DNA of 64,000 nucleotides from Vandiemenella viatica (taxonomy: Eukaryota > Arthropoda > Insecta > Orthoptera > Morabidae). Shown in pieces: positions 1-10,991 of the stretch (its first letter is position 1; each line of letters opens with the position of its first letter). The translations under genes and the position numbers were made by a program. The stretch lies in the NCBI GenBank assembly GCA_031002005.1, contig CM061921.1:143563283-143627282 (forward strand), given 5' to 3'. The notes under the pieces were generated by a model, which was given only the letters and a program-made list of their open reading frames with translations, was not told the origin of the DNA and searched no databases.

Positions 1-1110
1 GATATATCCCAGAATAATTATCTCCTCTTTGTACTAATGACAGAGATGTTTGTGTTTTGTGCAAGTTACTTCTGTTTCTTGCACTGAAATTGTGTACCTG
101 TGAATTAGATGTAAACAGGTGACACAGCACATGAGAGAATATATACACTCAGAAGTCATTGTAAGAATATTGAGTTTTTAAAAAAGTTGTCTCCAGGAAG
201 TTCTTGGTCTTACCATACACAGAATCATAATAGCTCTTTTCTGTGCTATGAAAGCTTTTTTATTTTGTGAAGAGTTTCCCCCAAGAAATTATGGCATATG
301 ACATCACCGAATGGAAATATGAGGAATACACCTGTTTAGTTAATTCTAGATCTGCTTTTAGAGAAAGTGTTCGTATTGCAAAGGTGGCACTACTTAACTT
401 CATCAGTAGTGAAGTGATATATCCGTGTCAACAGAGTTTCTTATCTATTTTAATACCAAGGAATTTTATAGTATTTGTTTCTAATATTGTGTCATTTTTA
501 TAATTTACTTGTAAATTCGGCTGTGCGTATTTTTTTGTTTTAAACCTAATATAATTTGTTATTTCAAAATTTAATTTTAATGAATTTGCCTTAAACCAAT
601 GTGCTACTCCACTAAGTACTTCATTTACATTAAATTCTAGATTACTGTTTGGTGTTTTTCTCACAGTCAGGTTAGTATCATCTACAAATAAAACATTCTT
701 AACTTTGTCAGATAAGTTTCCAGGAAGGTCATTGATGTATAACAAAAAGAGGAGGGGTCCTAGGACAGAGCCTTGTGGAATTCCATGTTATATTTTCTTC
801 CAGTCTGATGAAGCATCTTTACTTATTTTAGAATAAAAAATGGAAACATTTTGCATTCGGCTTTCCGTGTATGATTTAAACCATTCACCTGCGGTTCCAT
901 AAATATCATTTTATTCAAAAGTAATTCATGATTTACGCAGTCAAATGCTTTTGCAAGACCAAAAAATATTCCTACAGTGCTCATTTTATAATTGAGTTCC
1001 TCAAATGTGTTATTTATAAATGAATATATAGCCATTTCTATCCACAAAGCCTTGTTGAGCGTGATGGGTGGTAATAATGTACACTTCTTTTGAGAGTAAT
1101 TCGCGGATAA
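1..1110 (-). pseudogene. Non-LTR retrotransposon (LINE) reverse transcriptase, C-terminal part, decayed and cut by the window edge
   Basis: Read on the minus strand this is the reverse transcriptase of a LINE, which copies element RNA at the insertion site. In order from about 1110 down to 1: a palm segment with AKAFDCVNHELLL, then QGSVLGPLLFLLYINDLP, the catalytic-site box as FVDD, then FLGIKID, a thumb-like stretch (KLSSATFAIRTLS, YFHSVMSYAIISWG), QKRAIMIL, and finally a VHNFSARNRSNL segment just before the left edge. The pieces lie in different frames with stops between them, for example around 430 and 780-840, so the gene is dead. The catalytic box reads FVDD where FADD is usual. Upstream endonuclease sequence is not seen; the copy is either 5'-truncated near 1110 or too decayed to follow. 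The clade (CR1/Jockey group) is inferred from motif style only. Confidence 0.85.
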
Positions 1111-1375
1111 TAATTTGATATAATGTTATTCCGACAACTATTTAATGTTTATTTATTCCGTGTCAGCAAATATTAAAGTTCACTTGCTGATTGAACATCA
1201 GAAGACTACTCCCAGTCGGTACAGCTAGCTAATTAGTTGCTACAGTTCATTCAGCAGACTGGAACCTCTGTACCGAGAGTAATTAACATTAAATGTTTAG
1301 TTAACAAATGAATAAATCTGCCGTGACTCCTGTCGTTAACAGAAATTAATGTAGAGGTTACGTCATCTACAGTAA
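1111..1375. other. No recognisable feature
   Basis: AT-rich spacer between the LINE fragment and the Tc1-like foldback. No coding, RNA or repeat signal seen. Confidence 0.5.
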
Positions 1376-1377
1376 TA

Positions 1378-1885
1378 CACAGACGGAAAAAAAAATCCCA
1401 ACACCAAGAAAAAATTATTGTAGAGTAATGAAATTTGGACAATGCATTTGTCAAGTTAACATGTTTAATTGATTAAATTTTCAAGATCACAGGTTAATTT
1501 AAGCTCAAGAAAATGCATTTCAAATGTGAAATACTGTTAAATTAATAGCCGGTGTAACCTCCAGAATTTTGAATGCAAGCCTGCAAACGTGAATGCATTG
1601 TGTCATACAGGTTTCGAATGTCACTTTGTGGTATGGAGTTCCATGCTTGTTGTACTTGTGCTGTCAATACTGGGACGGTCAGTGCTGGCTGTGGATGATG
1701 CTGGAGTTGTCGTCCAATGATATCCCATACGTGTTCAATTGGAGACAGATCTGGTGATCTCGCAGGCCAAGGTAACATGTCGACACTCTGTAGAGCACGT
1801 TGCGAGACAACAGCGGTATAAGGGCGAGCGTTATCCTGTTGAAAAACTCCCCCTTGAATGCTGTTCATGAATGGCAGCACTACAG
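1378..1885 (-). repeat. Left arm of the Tc1-like foldback (inverted copy of 2291-2798)
   Basis: Reverse complement of the right arm, including the terminal inverted repeat, the 3' UTR and the transposase C-terminal codons (1542-1885 on the minus strand, ending NSGGYTGY). The inner junction is at 1885/1886, where the sequence switches to forward transposase codons. Confidence 0.92.
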
Positions 1886-1888
1886 AAA

Positions 1889-2634
1889 TTCGAGCTGCAG
1901 TTGGTACCACAGTGACACAACGAACTGTTAGAAATCGGTTACTTCAAGGACAGCTCCGAGCCAGGCGCCCTGTAGCGTGCATTCCACTGACTACAAGCCA
2001 TCGCCGTTTGCGACTCCAGTGGTGTCAAGCCAGAGCTCATTGGAGGACGGAGTGGAGATCTGTTGTGTTTTCTGATGAAAGCAGGTTCTGCCTTGGTGCC
2101 AGTGATGGCCGAGTGTTGGTCAGAAGGAGGCCAGGGGAACGCCTGCAACCAAACTGTCTGCGGCCTAGACACACTGGACCTACACCTGGAGTCATGGTCT
2201 GGGGAGCAATTTCCTATGACAGCAGGAGCACTCTTGTGGTTATACCAAACACACTGACTGCAAATTTGTACGTCAGTCTGGTAATTCAACCTGTAGTGCT
2301 GCCATTCATGAACAGCATTCAAGGGGGAGTTTTTCAACAGGATAACGCTCGCCCTCATACCGCTGTTGTCTCGCAACGTGCTCTACAGAGTGTCGACATG
2401 TTACCTTGGCCTGCGAGATCACCAGATCTGTCTCCAATTGAACACGTATGGGATATCATTGGACGACAACTCCAGCATCATCCACAGCCAGCACTGACCG
2501 TCCCAGTATTGACAGCACAAGTACAACAAGCATGGAACTCCATACCACAAAGTGACATTCGAAACCTGTATGACACAATGCATTCACGTTTGCAGGCTTG
2601 CATTCAAAATTCTGGAGGTTACACCGGCTATTAA
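1889..2634 (+). pseudogene. Tc1-like transposase, N-terminally truncated
   Basis: A DDE transposase catalyses cut-and-paste movement of Tc1/mariner elements. The open frame continues without a stop to 2634. It begins within the second helix-turn-helix region (TVTQRTVRNRLLQGQLRARR), so the first DNA-binding helix set and the natural start codon are missing. The catalytic triad is visible as FSDESRF (first D), FQQDNARPH (second D) and SPDLSPIEHVWD (E). The second D and the E are separated by 32 residues, two fewer than in the classical DD34E arrangement. The C-terminus NSGGYTGY looks complete. In-frame ATGs near 1858-1868 lie in the inverted left arm, so they are accidental. The catalytic core is intact but the protein cannot be full length. 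Confidence 0.88.
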
Positions 2635-2798
2635 TTTAACAGTATTTCACATTTGAAATGCATTTTCTTGAGCTTAAATTAACCTGTGATCTTGAAAATT
2701 TAATCAATTAAACATGTTAACTTGACAAATGCATTGTCCAAATTTCATTACTCTACAATAATTTTTTCTTGGTGTTGGGATTTTTTTTTCCGTCTGTG
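2291..2798 (+). repeat. Right arm of the Tc1-like foldback
   Basis: Forward copy of the arm pair, containing the second half of the transposase, its stop at 2632-2634, the 3' UTR and the terminal inverted repeat ending CCGTCTGTG before the TA. Confidence 0.92.
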
Positions 2799-2952
2799 TA
2801 CTTCAGTGGCAATATGCCGAATTCGTATTTTAAGAAAAATCATCAAGAGAGTAACCTTCGTATCTTATCTACCTAGTGTAACAGATCTTACTAGACAAAT
2901 TTACCAAAAAAAGTAACCAAAGTAACATAAATTGCGCGTTAAATTGAGTAAC

Positions 2953-3214
2953 TGATTCGCACAGCGAACGTGAAGGGTAAGCGGTTAACGCTCTGGCCTT
3001 GCATTCAGGAGGACGCCGGTTCGAATCCTCGTCCGGGCATCCAGATTTGGGTGATCCCCAAATCACTCCAGGCGAATGCTGGGACGCTTCCATCAAAAAG
3101 GCTAAGGCCGAATTCCTTCCCGTTCCTTGTCTCCAGTCCCATCCCGCCTCTAATGACCTCGACGTCGACGAGGCGTAAAACCATCAGTAAAATAAAAAAG
3201 AAGTGATTCGCACA
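2953..3214 (+). mobile_element. tRNA-derived SINE (family 1), with target duplication
   Basis: Retroposed SINE body 2964-3203 flanked by an 11-bp direct repeat TGATTCGCACA (2953-2963 and 3204-3214). The head is tRNA-like, with GGTAAGCGGTTAACGCTCTG and the B box GGTTCGAATCC of a pol III promoter. The body reads CATCCAGATTTGGGTGATCC, then CGAATGCTGGGA, then GGCCGAATTCCTTCCC. The tail has the palindromic CGACGTCGACG and an A-rich end. The target duplication shows LINE-type insertion. Confidence 0.92.
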
Positions 3215-3370
3215 ATGTAAATCCCGGATAAATACCCATAGTACAATATCTGGAAGGACGTCTCAAATGGCACTTTTCTGTTTAGTGACGCATGCAAAGA
3301 AGTGGAATAAAACAAGTTTAGTCAGGAAATATCAAACTTCCAACAACTTAAATATCTGTAATGGCCAAAT

Positions 3371-3967
3371 TGTAATATAGTTAAAGTATCGCGCTAGGTG
3401 GTGACGGACGGTCGGCATGAGGCGGGCAATTCCCGGCCGAAGTGGGCTAAGCTCGCTCAGCAAATAAGCAAATAGCTGGCCACTCACACAGGCGGCGCGT
3501 GGAGAAGCTTCGAGAAACCGATGGAAACATCAGGTCGTTGGCTGACCCACTGACGACAGCAGAACGTGACCAGCTCTTGTGGAGCTTCTAGAACACGATG
3601 GAACACAGAGGTCGTTGCCTGGCCGTAAGGCTAGGTAAGCGGTCACGCTGTCGTCACGGGGGACACGCTTATAAATGAGCGGCCCTGAGGTCAGAGGGAG
3701 GTCAGTCGCAAGAGTAATCCTTGGCAGTCACTATGTCCGACTGAGCATCGAACCGGGACTTACCCGCCGCGCGCCTAGCCCACCTTGCCGACCGTCACGT
3801 TACGCTATGGTAGTGAGGGTTATCTGCCCAACGGGCCTAACAGAAGCTATGGAGTTCTGTTGACGGGGAGCCACTGATGCTGTATTCTCCATGGTCGAAG
3901 AGTAATAAATCAGAAGAGGTGTACCAACTCTCTCTATCACTAGAAGCTTCCTTCACTGCCGTTTACA
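3371..3967 (+). mobile_element. Possible solo LTR
   Basis: A GC-rich block in AT-rich surroundings, bounded by TGTAA at 3371 and TTACA at 3967, i.e. TG...CA with a 5-bp inverted end. It contains a TATA-like TTATAAATGAG near 3669 and AATAAA near 3904, placed as a promoter and polyadenylation signal would be in an LTR. An internal imperfect repeat (GATGGAA...AGGTCGTTG) occurs near 3517 and 3597. No matching 4-6 bp target duplication was found at these boundaries and no coding sequence follows. It could also be another repeat type or an old promoter. Confidence 0.4.
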
Positions 3968-4439
3968 GCTCAAACCATTCGGTACCAACCATTAGCATCC
4001 AGGCCAGGAGGGACGACGAAGCGGTGACGCCAAGAAAGCCGACGGCCAAGTAAGTTCATATTGGGACCGCATATCGGCATTGCATACTCTGCCATTCCTG
4101 ACAGTCTCGTAGTAGCAAAACAACTATTTCATATCTGTAAATTCAATAATTCTTCGATTGATATGAGTTGTGCATGTGTCCTAGGGTTTATTGGGTTTTC
4201 TGTACTAATTAGACATACAATTGTTTAAAGAAGGCGTATTAAATGTCGACGTAACTGGTATGTAGAAAGCAGTACGAACGATTCACTAAATGCTATTTTA
4301 AACCGAGATATTTGTCTTTAAATAATCATACGAAACCTGTATGTATAGCTAGAGGGAAAAGGATATGTGTTATGTTGAATGGGTTGATTGGATCTGCAAT
4401 ACAGTAAACGTTGCTCTGTCAGAAGATAATTAGAAAGTG
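3968..4439. other. No recognisable feature
   Basis: The first 100 bases stay GC-rich (possible leader of the preceding LTR-like block); the rest is AT-rich with nothing recognisable. Confidence 0.45.
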
Positions 4440-4600
4440 CATGACAAATCTATTTCACGATGAAAGCAAACATATTTTACTAACAGAAAAATTCATACCC
4501 AGGGATGACGGATAACATAAAATAAGAGAAATCATAGCAGAACCGATTCTTTTCTATACTCATTTTTTCCACGAGCGATTAGGGTATTTAGGAACGCCAA
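4440..4600 (+). pseudogene. LINE family B fragment (end of ORF2)
   Basis: Nucleotide-level match to the LINE copy at 10800-10930: AATAAGAGAAATCATAGCAG, then CAGAACCGATTCTTTTCTA and CCACGAGCGATTAGGG correspond to codons for IREIRARTDSF and FPRAIREW at the end of the LINE protein. Only about 150 bp remain and the frame is broken. Confidence 0.7.
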
Positions 4601-6250
4601 AGGTATTTGTCAACTCTCGCAAGTAAGAATCTTTACGAATCGACGTAAAACTCTCTCCAGTTTCAGCTGTTCTCATTGTCTCGGTAGACGATTTCTCTCG
4701 CAAAGAATGGATTTGCGATACAACAAAACTGCGGTCTGCTATACGCCAGGCCTCTCATGCGAAAAGGACGGTAATACATTGAATTAAAATATAGATCGTT
4801 CTACCACGAGTTCCCGTGAATGTACTGTAATTGATCTCGCTATAAAGTTTTTTCAGTAAAACTTCGAGCTGTGAATCAATTGTTTAAACAGCATTGACAA
4901 AAGACTTAATTCGCTGTCTGCCTCAAACACCTATTCGGGTAAAATCCTTAACTGGTTGGAACCCTCATGCGACAAGTAGTCACAGTCCTACTTAATACAC
5001 ATCTGACTGCAATTATAAGGCTAAATGGTGCTACAAACGAAAATTGCCCAAGGCCATCATACATGTAAAAGGCTGTTGAAGTCCTAGATGGACTCTTGAC
5101 TCTAGGAGAACATATCAGTACTTGATTAAACATATTACTGACAATGATGAGTATAAAAATGCGATTGGAATGGAGAAATTCCTGTCATTACTAGTTTTCG
5201 CCAACTCAACTAACAGTGAGTTATTAAATTTTCTTTACCAGAAGCTACGTCCATAAACAGGTAGCAGCGACCGCACAACAGTATGAACGTAATATAACAA
5301 ACATTCTCAACAATCAAATGGCCAGTTAATGAAATTTCGAAGAAACTGAGTATAACAACGGGTAACAACATTATTGTGTAAACTCCACGTGTCTCACCTC
5401 TACAGCAATAAAAATCCTGACAGAAACTCTTTGTTTTGAAGAAACTTCATTAGTGTGAACAATATGAGTTATATATTTGCAGTAAGCAAAGATTCAAGAG
5501 AAATGAGAAATATTTTTTTCTCTAAATAAAATCTTTTCTGGAAGAAATACTTTGATTGTTTAACTACAATCTTCAGAAGTTAGGATAGCCACAACGATAA
5601 GCAAATAAAAAAAAAAAGAGCAGGAAATTTTTCACCAGGAAAGCAATGAAATTATGCTTTAGCTATCAAAAGGCTATGCTAACTGGACGATGAGATAGGA
5701 TTTATAGTCATTACCTAAACTGATGGGATGAAAAATAAGTATTATGGAGTCGAACGAAACAATACCTCGTTAATCGAGGAACAATGTGCGTGGCCTCATG
5801 ATTTTAACTGACTCCGCAGATTCTTCCAAATGCAGCTTCCGTAGGTTAATCTCAATAAATTTAAACCATAAATGAGTATTTCGAATAAAAGGAAAGTCTT
5901 AGAAAGCCCTCTTCTACTACTCGCTGAAGCGCTGGAAATTTCTATTTCATCAAACTGTGCATCCCATATGCGAATGTCTGAAGGTGGACCTTTAGCATAT
6001 CTATTTCAATAGTGACATTGGACAACGTGAACAGACTGAGGTTGATGAATTTCGAGAGTGCAAATGCTTTCTCCAGACCAGTAGCCGCCATATTGTAAAG
6101 AATGGCGGTGAAAAACGTAATTACAGGATGGCGGATAATACAGAACAAAACTTTGAGATAGTCATACTATCGTAGAATGTTTATTATTCCGTGCGTAATA
6201 TATTCGCAAAACCCTGACAATCATTTTTAAAAACCCTGTATATCAAAACA
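4601..6250. other. No recognisable feature
   Basis: AT-rich DNA with only short random reading frames on both strands. No SINE, LINE or DNA-element signature was seen. Confidence 0.5.
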
Positions 6251-6265
6251 GAAAACATCATACAA

Positions 6266-6590
6266 CAAGGGTGGGGGGGGGTGGGGGAGGGGTTGGCAGG
6301 AAGGCTACGCTGGGCTACGTGGGGGGAGGGGGGGTTCCGAGCCAGGCCACGTAGCTTTCCTTTCATAACATTTTTCACAGTTAAAATGAGGAACAGAACT
6401 CACAACAGCATGTGTACATTTCTCTCAGTTAATTATCTCCGCATGTAATTTACAATAGTCTGACAAGAGAAAACAGTACAAAATGTCTTCTGGAATCAAA
6501 AAGAAAAAAGTTAAGTGCTACGTGGGGGTGGGGGGGGGGGTTGAGGCAAACGCCACGTAGGGCTACGTGGGGGGAGGGGGGGTTCACAGG
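6266..6590. repeat. G-rich repeats with CTACGTGG units
   Basis: Two related G-tract blocks (about 6266-6345 and 6520-6590) share GGCTACGTGGGGGGAGGGGG. Next to them are CCACGTAG inverted partners (GGCCACGTAGC near 6346 and GCCACGTAGGGCTACGTGG near 6550). The runs of G could form quadruplexes. This may be the remains of a MITE-like element. Confidence 0.5.
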
Positions 6591-7160
6591 AGGGAAAAAT
6601 GGAGCTTCGTGGTTTATGCACGCTCCCAAGTGATGAGACAGCGCCAAGGTACACCAAAATGGAAAGTTACTTTTCGGTAGTTTTACTCTGCTGTTGCATC
6701 AATAATTTGACTTTAGTGAGGGAGAAAGAGCACGTAAGCCATATCACACTCTTGACAAACGGGATATGTATGTTTAGCAATGTTATCTTCAACAGCCGCA
6801 GATCATTAGTATGCAAGAGGAATTTTGGATGAAAACAATGCACCGAGTGGAGGCAGAACCAGTGCCTGGTACAATACATCCACCCAGTTTCAGTAGAATC
6901 GTTTTTAGTACTGCCGATTGTATACTAAAACAGCACAAATCTTATGTGTTTTCTTGAAGATGCAATACATGTTAATTAACTTAAAAAAATTTACCGCAAG
7001 GTCCTTAATCATAAACATCGTTTTATGTTTCCTCACAAGCATGAATTAATTGTAAATCACATTTCCACAGAATATATAACCGGTTGAATGTTGACGGTTT
7101 ACACTTCAATCGCTTAACTGACCATGTAATTAAATACATCTGTGGTAATAATTGTTTAGC
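6591..7160. other. No recognisable feature
   Basis: AT-rich spacer. No coding or repeat signal seen. Confidence 0.5.
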
Positions 7161-7162
7161 AG

Positions 7163-7335
7163 CCTCGTCCCTCAATGGCTAAGTTTTCTGAGTGGAGATC
7201 GAAAGGACCGTGGTTCGATTTTCACTCTCGGCGGGGAGTTTCCTAGGCTCTTAATCCGACCATCACTTCTGACAAAGCTTGCTGTATAATGTGAAGTACA
7301 CCAAAAAGCTTCCGTGGTTTGGATTCCACCTTAAC
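7163..7335 (+). repeat. Weak tRNA-like / SINE-like sequence
   Basis: An A-box-like TCAATGGCTAAG and a B-box-like CGTGGTTCGATTTTC sit about 35 bp apart, followed by a non-tRNA body. This is the layout of a decayed tRNA-derived SINE of a family different from the common one here. No target duplication found. Confidence 0.3.
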
Positions 7336-8320
7336 ACATTAAACGCTACCGGCAATATGAAGAGTCCTGTCAGTGACTAACTATGAATGCAAACCCGCAT
7401 AACGCGGACGTCTCTAGACGTCCGCCGTCACGCTATTGACCATCTTACCTGAGACGGCTGATGATTTTAATTTTCTGCCCTTTTATGCTATTTATTTTAC
7501 TTTTAATTGAAAAAAATAAAATCAGACTAATTAAATATAATAAATAAGAGTTTAGGGAAAAAAATAAATCGGTAATATCGTATCTATAGTAAATTATATT
7601 TGTCTTTTGAAAATTACTGTAAGAAAACAATTTTTCAACAAATTGCGAAATAAACCTTCAAACAAATTTGATTTAAAAAAGAATGAAAGTTGTACGTAAT
7701 TTACTCGAGGTAAGAGATCACAAATATTTCAACTCAATTTATAAAAAAAGTATATTTAATTAAGAATAACAAAAAAAAAACCGTTGTCAGCAAATATATT
7801 TTAAACATTTATTATTATAAAAAGGAAAGTTAATCTAGAATGGAATCGCGAAACATTATAATTTAAGTTCAAGATTTGAGAAAAAAAATATTCCGAATAT
7901 TACAGCAAATGCCAAATTACATATTACAAAGTAAAGAATTTAAATAAGACTTACCTTAAAATTCTTCTAATTAGATGGGAGAAATTAATCAATAGAATAA
8001 TATTTTGCACTTGAAAAAAAAACACCAAGTTTGAAAAATTATTAAAAAACACCAAGTTTGAAAAATTATTTCAAAAAACACCAGTTGTCCGATTGTTCAC
8101 TCGGTGAAGGAATTTAATGAATGACTGAGAGAAAGGGGGAGCTCGTAGGCGAGGTACTGGAATCACCAACCTTCTATACAATCCAATAGGGAATGGTCGT
8201 CTCAAGGCGTCCACCGTCACTGGGGTGCTCCTTAGCGGACGGCCGAAGGCGTCCTCAGCACTGAACGTGTTAAACTGTACGTCCTCTTTACCCGATAGGA
8301 TTATAGGGCTAGATTAGGTG
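7336..8320. other. No recognisable feature
   Basis: Very AT-rich stretch with homopolymer runs. It has a short direct repeat (ACACCAAGTTTGAAAAATTA near 8022 and 8049). Nothing else recognised. Confidence 0.5.
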
Positions 8321-8695
8321 AAGGGGGCGTCCATTAATTACGTGAGGTATTTTTCCGGAATTCCGGACCCCCCCCCCCCTTGTCTGGTGAGATTTGGTGG
8401 GACCCGATCCCCTATACGAATGGACCTTGCAACATTTTGAGACCATTTTTCTTTTGGCTCTCATGCTCCCAAGGGCGGTTATACCCCCCCGAAAGTCGGT
8501 TTTTACCCCCCTAAAATCGACTGTCGCGTAATTTTTATACCATTTTTTTTAACTCTACCATTCTACAAGAATTTCAAGACATCACGTGAGATTTCCGTTT
8601 ATCCCCCCCCCCTCCCCCTTGGTGAGGTTTCGTGAGATTTCACCGGACCCCTCCCCCCTCCCCTATTTCACCTCACGTAATTAATGGACGCCTCG
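8321..8695 (+). mobile_element. MITE-like element with GGGGGCGTCC ends (copy 1)
   Basis: Terminal inverted repeats GGGGGCGTCCATTAATTACG at the left and its complement near 8678-8693 at the right enclose about 370 bp rich in C runs, with no coding capacity. The same ends occur at 41876-42243 and the same interior at 61086-61391, so this is a dispersed non-autonomous DNA element. The superfamily is not assigned. The right end has been tandemly duplicated together with its flank. Confidence 0.75.
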
Positions 8696-8817
8696 TAACG
8701 AGGAAAGGAACTGGTCACCCTAACTCCAACCGGACCCCTCCCCCCCTCCCCTATTTCACCTCACGTAATTAATGGACGCCTCGTAACGAGGAAAGGAACT
8801 GGTCACCCTAACTCCAA
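8643..8817 (+). repeat. Two-copy tandem repeat (87/88 bp) spanning the MITE right end
   Basis: 8643-8729 and 8730-8817 are near-identical. Each holds the last ~50 bp of the MITE plus ~35 bp of flank (GGAAAGGAACTGGTCACCC). They differ by one C in a C run. Confidence 0.9.
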
Positions 8818-10035
8818 TACCAGGCTAAGCATACCGCCTTCGAAGCTTAGCTTTAGTAATTGTTTATTGTCCACCGCAAATTAGGAGTGGTTGATTTTAG
8901 CTGCAAGCTTGCATTGTCGTTACGAGTGTATTGTATTGTCACACTTGGTCGCCTATATTACATTTGAATACTGCCCGGAACATTACCAGCGACATAGTGC
9001 GCGTTACCTACTTGCTGGGTGATTGAGCCCTGCCAATAGGTACGAAGGGTTGGCCACTGTCTACCCAAGAACACAGTGAAACGATCATATACACTTCAGT
9101 ACACCCCGTGTCCAGCCAAATAATTTGTAAACCAATAAATCTAGGGGCAAAATAGATATATGGTGCATGCAAAGTTGAAAGTTTGGAACGTGGCCTTTCA
9201 CACCCCTTGTGTGACGTTTCGTAAAGCAAGCGAGTGATTGGCATCGCCCATGAAGACGAAGCTGTTACTGGTTTGGAATTGCAGGCAGAACGAGATTCAA
9301 CAACACAATGGGACGCCACTCGTTGTGTTCAGCGATTCTACAGCCTACACTACCTGCGAGTCTGCTTTTCAAAATACTCCTTAATTAGTCAAATCGAATT
9401 ACTGCCTTGATGAGACACAATGGAGTACACTATTGTAACATTCCAGGTCCTTGTCGTATTCACAGCAAGTTCTGATGCTAACTCGTGTCAGACTGCAAGT
9501 TCTCTTTGACTGAATGAATGATAATTCGCGATAGTCACCTCATCCCTGTTGTCTTCGTCAGGTCGTCAGATCTGACTTTTCACTTCAGGTCAATAAAAAT
9601 TATTATTATTTTTAAAACGTGATATGCTGTTTAATACTCTTGTATCATAGAAGTAAAACTTTTGTTATTGTGTTTGGATGCATTTACAAAAGGGATATTC
9701 CTTGCACTATCGGCCAGTGATAATAGCATTTGAAGGCTTCAAACGGACCGTATATATGCGTCCTCCGTAAATACCTTCTGAAGAAAAGCAAGGAACTCCA
9801 TTCCTTGCAAGGGTTCTCGGAACGTCCAGACTTCTGCTTCTACAGCTATGCCAACTTGTCTTCCTCCGACACCCTCATCTTAGCTATCAGCAACCACGAC
9901 AACTTTCTCAATAACGCCAGTCACTAAATATATAGGTTCGAATTAATCCGTGAATGGCAGTGAAATCAGACAGATTTAGATCTGAGTAGTTTTTTTTACT
10001 GTGTACTAAACACAATACACACTCTATCTCTGCAA
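8818..10035. other. No assigned feature
   Basis: Contains a 103-codon minus-strand frame (9008-9319) that resembles no family I recognise and has no coding context. Otherwise no repeat or RNA signal. Confidence 0.45.
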
Positions 10036-10394
10036 TTAGTGATCTACATCTACATATATACTCTGCAATTCACAAAATTGTGGGTGGCAGAGGGTGCTCA
10101 GCACCAAAGCTAATCTCTTTGCTGTGCATTCCAATCCCTAATGGTACGAGGGAAAAAAGAATTCATATAAGAATCAGTCCGGCACCTTATTTCTCTAATT
10201 TTATCTTTCCTGTCCTTCCGACTCAAATAGGTTGGTGCAAGAAGTATTTCACTACACTCATGAGTGAAAGTTGGAGTACGCATGTTTTCCAATAAGTTTA
10301 AACGAAACGTGTGTCGTCTATCTACCAGAGACTCCCAACCTAATCTACTAATCAGTTCTGTGACGCTTTCATAAGGACTGTAGCAAGTGGTCAC
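10036..10394 (-). pseudogene. LINE family A 3' end (ORF2 C-terminus and tail)
   Basis: The minus-strand frame 10110-10394 encodes the last ~95 residues of a CR1-like LINE protein: ESVTELISRLGWESLVDRR, FRLNLLENM, KIREIRCRTDS and FFPRTIRDWNAQ. The short 3' UTR reads GGTGCTGAGCACCCTCTGCC on that strand and ends in a repeated GATGTA tail near 10040. A second copy of this family is at 59221-59611. 5'-truncated, as is normal for LINE insertions. It abuts LINE family B head-to-head at about 10395. Confidence 0.88.
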
Positions 10395-10987
10395 TGTCCT
10401 TAGAACGGTAGATTACGCTAAATACCTAGGGGTAACAATTCGTAGTAATTTGTAGCGGAATGAGCATATCGCGAACGTAATTGGGAAAGCAAATCGTATG
10501 CTCCGATTTCTAGGTCGGAATTTAAATCAAAGCACTCCGGAAGTTAAATCGATTGTACACATGTCACCAGTGCGTCCTCACTTAGAATATAGTTGTTCTG
10601 TATGGGGTCCCCATCAAAAGGGGTTAATGGAAGCATTAGAGAAGGTCCAAAGAAGAGCCACCTGATTCGTGACAGGTATATATAGTTGGAGGGAAAGCGT
10701 AAATTCGATGTTGAAGGAGTTAGGTTTGGAAGACCTGGAACACCGAAGGGGTTACTCTCGACAAAAGCTAATTGAAAAATTCACGACTGACGTATTTCGG
10801 AATGACAGCAAGATAATATTGCTACCAGCAACATTCATATATCTGAAAGACCGCGAAAATAAGATAAGAGAAATCAGGGCCAGAACCGATTCATTTCTGT
10901 ACTCATTTTTCCCACGAGCCATTAGGGAATGGAATAGAAAGGATTTACCGAGTGAGTAAACTTAAAATTCGACAGGAGTAGCTTTCG
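10395..10987 (+). pseudogene. LINE family B, ORF2 C-terminal part and start of 3' UTR (left piece)
   Basis: Encodes the thumb and C-terminal region of a CR1-like LINE reverse transcriptase: YAKYLGVTIRSNL, IGKANRMLRFLGRNLN, PHLEYSCSVWGPHQKG, LEKVQRRAT, then SVNSMLKELGLEDL, KIREIRARTDSF and FFPRAIREWNRKDLPSE with its stop at 10957-10959. An in-frame stop at the codon after RRAT (near 10664) and another near 10453 show it is dead. The 3' UTR begins at 10960 and is cut at ...GCTTTCGATAC by the LTR array. It resumes at 24256. A parallel uninterrupted copy is at 27509-28125 on the minus strand. Confidence 0.9.
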
Positions 10988-10991
10988 ATAC
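10988..10991 (+). repeat. Left target site duplication (ATAC) of the LTR array
   Basis: ATAC immediately before the first TGTGG. The matching ATAC follows the last LTR at 24256-24259. Confidence 0.9.

Larger units (their letters stand above)
1376..2800 (+). mobile_element. Tc1/mariner-like element rearranged into a foldback, flanked by TA
   Basis: The element runs 1378-2798 and is flanked on both sides by TA (1376-1377, 2799-2800), the target duplication of the Tc1/mariner superfamily. Both ends begin CACAGACGGAAAAA on their own strand. The right half is a normal transposase C-terminal region plus 3' end. The left end is not a normal 5' end: it is an inverted copy of the same 3' half (arms 1378-1885 and 2291-2798, 508 bp each with no net length difference). 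The usual 5' UTR and the start of the transposase are therefore missing. Almost no differences between the arms were noticed; one changes PH to PY in the left-arm copy of the transposase. Confidence 0.9.

Noticed and set aside
1542..1910. Separate transposase gene on the minus strand
   Set aside because: Part of the inverted arm duplicated from 2291-2798; not an independent gene.
9008..9319. 103-codon minus-strand frame as a transposase fragment
   Set aside because: Could not match it to catalytic or helix-turn-helix motifs of any family.
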